From Candidatus Saccharibacteria bacterium UBA1103 (GTDB taxonomy: Bacteria > Patescibacteriota > Saccharimonadia > Saccharimonadales > Saccharimonadaceae): a stretch of 11,775 nucleotides of DNA. The translations under genes and the position numbers were made by a program. Under the pieces are notes generated by a model, which was not told the origin of the DNA, did no database searches, and worked only from the letters and a program-made list of their open reading frames with translations. Positions within the stretch are counted from its first letter, which is position 1. Every line of letters begins with the position of its first letter. Where the stretch lies: the NCBI GenBank assembly GCA_905373275.1, contig CAJPSI010000020.1, positions 1 through 11,775 of the forward strand, in the 5' to 3' direction. Positions 8,801 through 11,775 of this stretch are shown piece after piece.

Positions 8801-9296
8801 AGACAGGGGTGATTTAGCAGGTTTTGTAGATACTTACAATAATAAATACTCAAAAGATAAGAAGCACATAGAACGATGGAATGAGAGGCTGAATGATTAC
8901 CTGCAAGCTGTTACTGATTTTAATTACCATAATCGCCATGTTGAAGGGGTGTTTGAAGTGAGGATCTCTAGGAGGCTCGGAATGGAGTTTAGAGATGAAG
9001 TCAATCATTCGGAGAGCTTGAGTGAAAAAGAGGTAAGAAGACTTCATAAGGTGAAAAGCAGGGTTCTGCGCAAGGCCGCAGAACTGTTTTATGCGGCGAT
9101 GACACCTGGAAGATGGAGCCCTGTCGGATTAAAACTAAACAGTGCTGGCAAGAGAGCCTTTGCTCGTTATTGCAAGGAAGTCGTTACATTGTCTGCGCCG
9201 CAATATAGAGTGGAAAGATATGGGGTCAACCCATTTGACTTTGTCAAGAAGTATAACGCCGGTAAATATCGTGACCCTACTCCGGCGACGGCTTAG
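2886..9296 (+). CDS. Giant modular protein (2136 aa) with helical repeats, membrane-hairpin candidate and Ser-rich linker
   Basis: The domains, in order, are: helical region 1-170; Gln/Ser/Lys/Glu linker 175-252; a helical region to about 1080 that includes a tandem duplication (about 391-513 and 548-667). At least six copies of a hairpin motif, L-T-x-E-E-h-x-x-L followed about 10-15 residues on by L-S/P, start near residues 24, 98, 320, 460, 614 and 783. Residues 1096-1112 and 1118-1135 are Gly/Ala-rich hydrophobic segments that could form a membrane hairpin. A polybasic run (KLRRRR, 1316-1321) precedes another mildly hydrophobic helix. Residues about 1400-1595 look beta-rich, followed by a Pro linker, a Ser-rich tract (1660-1699), a Gly-rich stretch and a C-terminal domain (about 1720-2136) encoded by AT-richer DNA. 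There is no N-terminal signal peptide and no LPxTG-type motif. The ATG at 2886 has only a weak ribosome binding site. The architecture resembles large unnamed Saccharibacteria proteins, and the function is unknown. An envelope-anchored adhesin, scaffold or effector are possibilities, all inference. Confidence 0.93.
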   Translation: MKNKYSGQGQSSDERDSVAGSWRLSQDEAKELERRQQVLLGLSELNQSDPGGARAIPDIVFHNISPSRRRQLAEEYPARDSQGASKGHLDYVGAIKEGLNDEEFATLENSFHAYINLPTELQRKWQGDLRASKPDRDEYKSRKEYERVYATWTAEGLCSLNKLAEEAQAAGYQHSESKRQPTVGPKTNPESKQQDVESQSQSESKSKGEFQSQQQKSEQEQKSKQEQPGSPTGSEGRSEKRGNAKNEEEPSSEDLPKLREDMSKYVGEQVLNDKMRSELLKQAFIRPLGQERMTELQQKYGGEVNSAAEMITKSIQDADGLNGKECYRLNELLKDLDALPDSDVRRIIQSGIFKNGVANAKNRSETEDDGSDFSAELRGLIHQKAERIRQTEDLRQEYQACDEDAKKVVNSLMQFCWDVTEEDGSPRSELAKVLSNDLKDSGLYDDAIHDYLLKKENINLLTDAEIEAYRKHLAIATSLSADSIKGLLDLDYRLGGSDNEIISPGARKIIEKYTDTRPKTPEERREYDSAKEEIYRTLIEGANRLLETEDLRQEYQSASPEVRDAVGILVDRDKFNRYDESSSKDRGDILLNQLDSKPEGVISDALMSRDGINLLTEEEVASYRKHLAMVKELSADSINELLDFDDDLEDLKDGVVPPDIRKVLEKYQGDEVPKGLKECQAYNQAQAKLYQMEIDKVNELAQAELEEFLAPRRKLTDQIFNKNVNEGAMSLLYTELMMKSFSKERYEEVMETFRNVRDSKRTDFGDFIQCHNASEPGVPDPRGMTQEEFERLAELTPLVLGLSKSQVKQLLESEEKEKTRLSKGDPNDPELWRKRQQYSAALEQRIRRMARDNDAENINMASVDRSRIVEMKAYIDAKRKLDKDLTPKPEDLNAKGKLKLGARVRGAVARLWKGKIFRDYYEFKYQRELKEQYSKDFAHTLGVNSGDGSASSAETEQALIWRMTRDSDFFTDTVGEEREQLSPDSEAYKAMRRAVETFVENGNEEAFIEETRRINNDLMGNEGMPVLDNYLTSAIYIKGQVDHGRALNDVMRGFKMYRGISAEGVNSGHHERAIDKLVAKFERKKTGETLFIKPEVVAGVAGVAGWLAGAIARNRLTQAVSFGGGAIAAGALAGVRENEQVKIDRADLARRIAEGGAIDEDNKYEMGLAETIPEMRTAESYMEAMDQAITSGDADQMRQVLADLVVAREVGRNEGIDLIDYYSGGGDAEAVRNDLTSRQFALEQAYIRANEDPNLELGRYKSQLMDGLGAATQAYGEMLHDVNGALLSRDNVPDDVRKQISEAYEAQAARDMVARKLRRRRVVKEAAVTTARTLAFSTIGQEIAAGFRSDVHGVFEDMLFGQHGDAPGAARTALGNLLNTPNGGVVGGVVAGGNQPEKQFYREGEINQDQIKQWQAEGYKVEKHFDYEPQEHQVTISAEDAVKGNPTFHRAGWLDYGTERPDYNELLGRHGDGSSYIFNPRGGSYGYGMSMSREDIIQAAREGHIKLMVSPTRGTQGNPFSVGNVIVEDNGLINFNPDAITQPAAADMMVNRSYAFAEVVDTRTGMVLATEVGSGTADSFTQTAKEMVNTLTGYDITPPVDQVISSVPVMPDVEPLPPVPGYRGTRRLSTDDELFGRPAGAEAAPEGEVNPSTPTPPSGSSSSSSSSGSTSSSSGSSSSSSSSSSSSLSSQSSSSSHSQGGGGVGSGQPGSSGGGASGKDISAMPAGFTSSNNVMAGWATEDDSLPGEISTSELVKGRDSWASRSTAEAMRSPLVVKRRWTIQHPRDAYRESFPITPGSNYRLNQELVSALEQSVEMSLNDNVSAYMQRVEPDAKKKLILGDPDHSLFATSKGGEIKLTRLGNNFLRTMEANLNNPYNQQRSYFDDKDKYNKDNIKSPLKIAEVYEHWRDVEVKAYLSRLNKLIKNNDISLDDLGDAKELFIKNERGRINLSVKGKYAIEDYFDENVSMGSIDRGDLAGFVDTYNNKYSKDKKHIERWNERLNDYLQAVTDFNYHNRHVEGVFEVRISRRLGMEFRDEVNHSESLSEKEVRRLHKVKSRVLRKAAELFYAAMTPGRWSPVGLKLNSAGKRAFARYCKEVVTLSAPQYRVERYGVNPFDFVKKYNAGKYRDPTPATA
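3408..3641 (+). repeat. Gln/Ser/Lys/Glu low-complexity linker (residues 175-252 of the giant protein)
   Basis: This stretch encodes a hydrophilic, probably disordered linker between the first helical region and the repeat region. It contains a short 18-nt periodicity starting at 3528 and 3546 (Q-K-S-E/K-Q-E), followed by a Pro/Gly/Ser/Arg segment. It probably acts as a flexible spacer. Confidence 0.65.
4056..4886 (+). repeat. Tandem duplication of about 155 codons in the giant gene
   Basis: Unit 1 (4056-4424, residues 391-513) and unit 2 (4527-4886, residues 548-667) both begin TEDLRQEYQ, share a central YRKHLA...LSADSI block, and end in I/L-EKY. The offset is 157 residues at the start and 154 at the end, which implies small indels. 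At the DNA level the opening block matches at 20 of 22 bases (4061-4082 against 4531-4552), while the rest has drifted mostly at synonymous positions. The units are helical and each carries one copy of the hairpin motif. Confidence 0.85.
6171..6290 (+). other. Predicted membrane-hairpin segment in the giant protein (residues 1096-1135)
   Basis: Two hydrophobic stretches made mostly of Val, Ala, Gly and Leu flank a short polar turn (RNRLTQ) and are followed by charged RENEQVKIDRADLARR. Their small-residue spacing would suit close helix packing in a membrane hairpin, but each is short and only moderately hydrophobic, so a soluble packed hairpin remains possible. From memory, a similar Gly/Ala hairpin followed by an RE-containing charged helix recurs in other large CPR proteins. 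Confidence 0.5.
7855..7918 (+). repeat. 16-bp perfect direct repeat, 48 bp apart, in the Ser tract
   Basis: The 16-mer catcgggcagttcgtc occurs at 7855-7870 and again at 7903-7918. The 48-bp offset equals 16 codons, so recombination or slippage between the copies would add or remove 16 residues of spacer without breaking the frame. Confidence 0.85.
7855..8040 (+). repeat. Ser-rich then Gly-rich low-complexity tract
   Basis: This encodes residues 1660-1699 (almost pure Ser with single Gly, Thr, Leu, Gln and His interruptions) and then a Gly/Ser stretch to about residue 1717. All six serine codons are used, from both the TCN and AGY families, so the tract is kept for serine itself rather than being a simple DNA slippage repeat. 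It separates the beta-rich domain from the AT-rich C-terminal domain and probably acts as an extended spacer. Surface glycosylation or phosphorylation is possible but not shown. Confidence 0.85.
9063..9084 (+). repeat. Perfect 8-bp inverted repeat near the end of the giant gene
   Basis: GTTCTGCG (9063-9070) and CGCAGAAC (9077-9084) are separated by a 6-base loop and followed by TGTTTT. The shape is that of a weak intrinsic terminator or RNA stem, but it lies inside the coding sequence about 210 nt before the stop codon, where translating ribosomes would normally disrupt it. It may be a chance palindrome. It could act as a polarity site that lowers expression of the last gene when translation is poor. 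Confidence 0.45.
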
Positions 9297-9313
9297 GATA
9301 ATGGGCCGAAAGT

Positions 9314-11775
9314 GTGAATAACCGAGATAAACATCCAATAGCACCGGACTATATTACGCCTGAGTCTACCGGTGCGGAGCTGGTCGGTCAGCTAATTGAC
9401 CGACACCACCGCAAGAAGCAGGCATTAGCCCGCCTGGTCGCCACTCTTGGTGAGGTTGCTCAACACAGGGCTAATCAAAGTGGTGAAAGGACCGACGCTC
9501 CACCGCTCATCCCTGACGGCGTTTTTAGTAGCAACAGCACTGGCGATAACTCGCCTAGTGATAACGGCATTGGCAATGGTACCGGCCTCAAGGAAGTTGC
9601 CGACAGTCAAGCTTCGACCAACAATCTCCAGCCGGGTAAAGCAAATATGCCACCCGAGCAGTATCAGCAAGCGATTAAAGGTGATCTGGAGACCCAAGAG
9701 GCTCTAGCTCAGGCGGGGTTGATCAATCAGGGTAATATCGGTCAGCTGTATGACGATGTCATGAGCTGTTATCAGCGGCATCAAGGCAAGGGGCTGGTTA
9801 GTCTGCGCATCTGTCCCGAAGCTGAGGTGACTAAGTATTGGCGGGCGGTGGCTAGCGACCAAGCCTTCGGCCTCGACCAAAGAGCTGATGAGGAAGAGAC
9901 GGATAAGGTAAATAATGGTGCTGATAATGCCGCTGGCGACTCTGATAGCATCGATAATACCGCTCACGACACAGATGATACCCCCTCCATCGACCTGAAC
10001 GTGGTAGCCGGTCGGTTGCACGAGCTGGGTGTCACATCTCATCGTGATGAGCTAAGTAAATTACTTACCGCCGGACTACCTAACGATACTTTCCGGCTGG
10101 CAGTAAATGAAATGCGTGTTCCGGACGATACTTACGACAGCGCCCTTGGCTTGACAGTTAGTAATATTCCCGGCATGCCTGAGATAGTCAAGCGGCTGAC
10201 ACCTCGGCAGCTGAGTTATTGTCGCTTCTACAAGACTTATCATGAGGAGTTCCCTGAGCTCAACTGGATGCGCCTGTGGGAGTTCGGTGAGCATGGGCCG
10301 ACGGGCAAATATTGGCTTGAGGCTCTTGCCGGCGGCAACGAAGAACTATATGATGCTTACTTGCGGGATCACTCGGACGACCCGGCTGACCCGATCAATA
10401 TCATTGAGGCGTTGGGGTCAACGGGTCAGCTAGATGATCCTAATGCAATATCTGTCATTGAGCGGGTAATTGATACTCCGGATATACCACCGGAGAGTCT
10501 ACGGCATCTGGGTACGATGCTGACACAGCTACAGGACAAATTTCCCTTGATCACCGACCCGGATAGCTATGCTCAGCTACTTCAGCTATGCCTGAAGGGC
10601 GGTGACCAAGCGCTGGGCGACGATTATCTGGGGCATGTAGCTTTTTATAACACCTATGCTATCGATAATCTGCTGGAGATGGATCCGGATCAGCTGCGCA
10701 ATGTCCGTCGTCATCTCGATATGCTGACCGGGCTTGACCTGATGCCGTATGATAGGGCTCGGCTAACCAACCTGGCGGTACTAGCGGAAGAAAAAGAGAG
10801 TAGTCGCCGGCTCTTCGACCGGCTGTGTCAAGCAGAAGAGCTGTCGCTGGATGATGACACCAGGACTAGTCTGGTCGCCCTGATGCGTAGTCGTAATAAG
10901 TGGAATATCTCGACACTCGAGGAGCTGGAGAATTACGACGCCGTCGTGTCGGAGCGGATCGGCTATGGCCTGATCGACGACAGTGACTATATGTACCAAG
11001 CCGTCGAGTCTATGCTTGATCCGGCTTCGAGGCCTTTCCAGATAGATAGTTTCAACTGGGAAGAGCTTGAGCAGGAGGGCATCCTGGACGATGATGACCG
11101 GGCGACGATCCGGCTAGCTAAAGTAATGTCGGAAGGCTGGCTCGAGAATGACGAGATACTTGATGCCATCCAGCAGTCAGGCTTGTTTGTGCCGGTTGCC
11201 GGTGAGTCGGGGCGGGCTGAGGTGACCAAGCTGGATGGCGCATTGGCTCGGCTATACGACAAGGCTTATCGCTATATTACGGATGATTGGAACCGAGCTA
11301 TGTTTGACGTCGATAGCCACGGCGAGGGGATTGAGCATACTACCGTTGAAGACGCTCAGGGCAACTTGATTAAGGTAACTAAGCTGGTTGGAGCACCGTT
11401 TAACATCCTGAGTCATACGGTCTTTTCTTACAACATGAAGGGTATCTTTCGGGAGCTGATGAAAGATCCTAGCGTATGGAACAGAGCGATGGGTACTTCA
11501 ACTATCTCAACCAGCTGTATCGGTGACAAGTATCTGAATTATGTGACCGGTCGGCACCATGACGAAGTGGCGCTGGGCTTTAGTCAGATTAATCCCGGTG
11601 CCCTGATCGGCATGAACTATCGTGACGGCTGGATGGAGCACGGTCGGGGCGTGTTTTATCCGTCAATGATGCACGGTCAGACATCTATGACCACCTGCCA
11701 GCGCTTTATGGATGACTGTGTTAAGTGGCGAAACGAAGACGGTTATGAATGGAAACATACTTATAATGAGGTTGG
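9314..11775 (+). CDS. Large helical protein with possible C-terminal enzymatic domain, 3' end outside window
   Basis: The frame is open from GTG 9314 to the window end: 820 codons with no stop. GTG is the first possible start after the in-frame TAA at 9299. It lies 17 nt after the giant gene's stop codon and has no strong Shine-Dalgarno, which fits translational coupling. Residues about 65-105 (Asn/Ser/Gly) and 192-226 (Asp/Asn/Glu/Thr) are low-complexity linkers. Residues about 230-660 are helical, including an L-T-P-R-Q-L hairpin similar in style to the giant protein's motif. The visible C-terminal end, from about residue 690, contains FNILSHTVFSYN (H701), then TSTISTSCIGD (728-738), then LGFSQINPGALIGMNYRDGW. 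This His/Ser-Thr-Ser/beta-strand order recalls, from memory, a domain shared by CPR large proteins and some intracellular-bacterium effectors, possibly of ADP-ribosyltransferase-like fold. That is a weak inference. No signal peptide or membrane segment is seen. Confidence 0.85.
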   Translation, partial: MNNRDKHPIAPDYITPESTGAELVGQLIDRHHRKKQALARLVATLGEVAQHRANQSGERTDAPPLIPDGVFSSNSTGDNSPSDNGIGNGTGLKEVADSQASTNNLQPGKANMPPEQYQQAIKGDLETQEALAQAGLINQGNIGQLYDDVMSCYQRHQGKGLVSLRICPEAEVTKYWRAVASDQAFGLDQRADEEETDKVNNGADNAAGDSDSIDNTAHDTDDTPSIDLNVVAGRLHELGVTSHRDELSKLLTAGLPNDTFRLAVNEMRVPDDTYDSALGLTVSNIPGMPEIVKRLTPRQLSYCRFYKTYHEEFPELNWMRLWEFGEHGPTGKYWLEALAGGNEELYDAYLRDHSDDPADPINIIEALGSTGQLDDPNAISVIERVIDTPDIPPESLRHLGTMLTQLQDKFPLITDPDSYAQLLQLCLKGGDQALGDDYLGHVAFYNTYAIDNLLEMDPDQLRNVRRHLDMLTGLDLMPYDRARLTNLAVLAEEKESSRRLFDRLCQAEELSLDDDTRTSLVALMRSRNKWNISTLEELENYDAVVSERIGYGLIDDSDYMYQAVESMLDPASRPFQIDSFNWEELEQEGILDDDDRATIRLAKVMSEGWLENDEILDAIQQSGLFVPVAGESGRAEVTKLDGALARLYDKAYRYITDDWNRAMFDVDSHGEGIEHTTVEDAQGNLIKVTKLVGAPFNILSHTVFSYNMKGIFRELMKDPSVWNRAMGTSTISTSCIGDKYLNYVTGRHHDEVALGFSQINPGALIGMNYRDGWMEHGRGVFYPSMMHGQTSMTTCQRFMDDCVKWRNEDGYEWKHTYNEV

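Noticed and set aside
1..11775. UGA-recoded (Gracilibacteria or Absconditabacteria) genetic code
   Set aside because: No in-frame TGA occurs in any of the five genes, and the base composition and stop codons fit the standard code.

Overview
The window holds five genes, all on the + strand and tightly packed, with no RNA genes, CRISPR arrays, insertion sequences or transposase remnants that I can see. The gene content suggests a Candidate Phyla Radiation (Patescibacteria) bacterium, most likely of the Saccharibacteria type. The reasons are a 2136-residue protein of unknown function with a Gly/Ala hydrophobic hairpin and long low-complexity linkers, a short protein resembling the CPR-associated DUF5663 family, and an FHA-domain protein beside them. 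The complete genes stop at TAA or TAG and no TGA is read through, so nothing suggests the UGA-glycine code of Gracilibacteria or Absconditabacteria. This assignment is inference from protein style, with no marker gene in the window.

Layout: (1) 1-1476 is the 3' part of an unrecognised, charged, helix-rich protein whose start lies to the left of the window. (2) A near-consensus sigma70 promoter at 1486-1514 places transcription start on or next to the ATG at 1522 of an FHA-domain gene (1522-2439), so its mRNA is probably leaderless. (3) A second promoter (2465-2494, extended -10), followed by the only strong Shine-Dalgarno in the window, opens a probable operon. It contains a 108-aa DUF5663-like gene (2530-2856), the giant gene (2886-9296) and a third gene (9314 to beyond the right edge), separated by 29 and 17 nt.

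The giant protein reads as a modular device. Its N-terminal half carries at least six copies of a short helical-hairpin motif, two of them inside a tandem duplication of about 155 residues. A small-residue hydrophobic hairpin and a polybasic helix follow, then a beta-rich domain, a serine-rich tract, and a C-terminal domain of about 415 residues encoded by markedly AT-richer DNA. The same helical motif, including an exact in-frame 18-nt match, occurs in the small DUF5663-like gene just upstream.

My working model, which is inference only, is an envelope-associated assembly in which the small helical protein and the FHA protein are partners or regulators of the giant protein, and the last gene is a second large component. 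Its visible C-terminal end has a His...Ser-Thr-Ser pattern that could be an enzymatic domain. No function has been established from sequence for any of the three large proteins.
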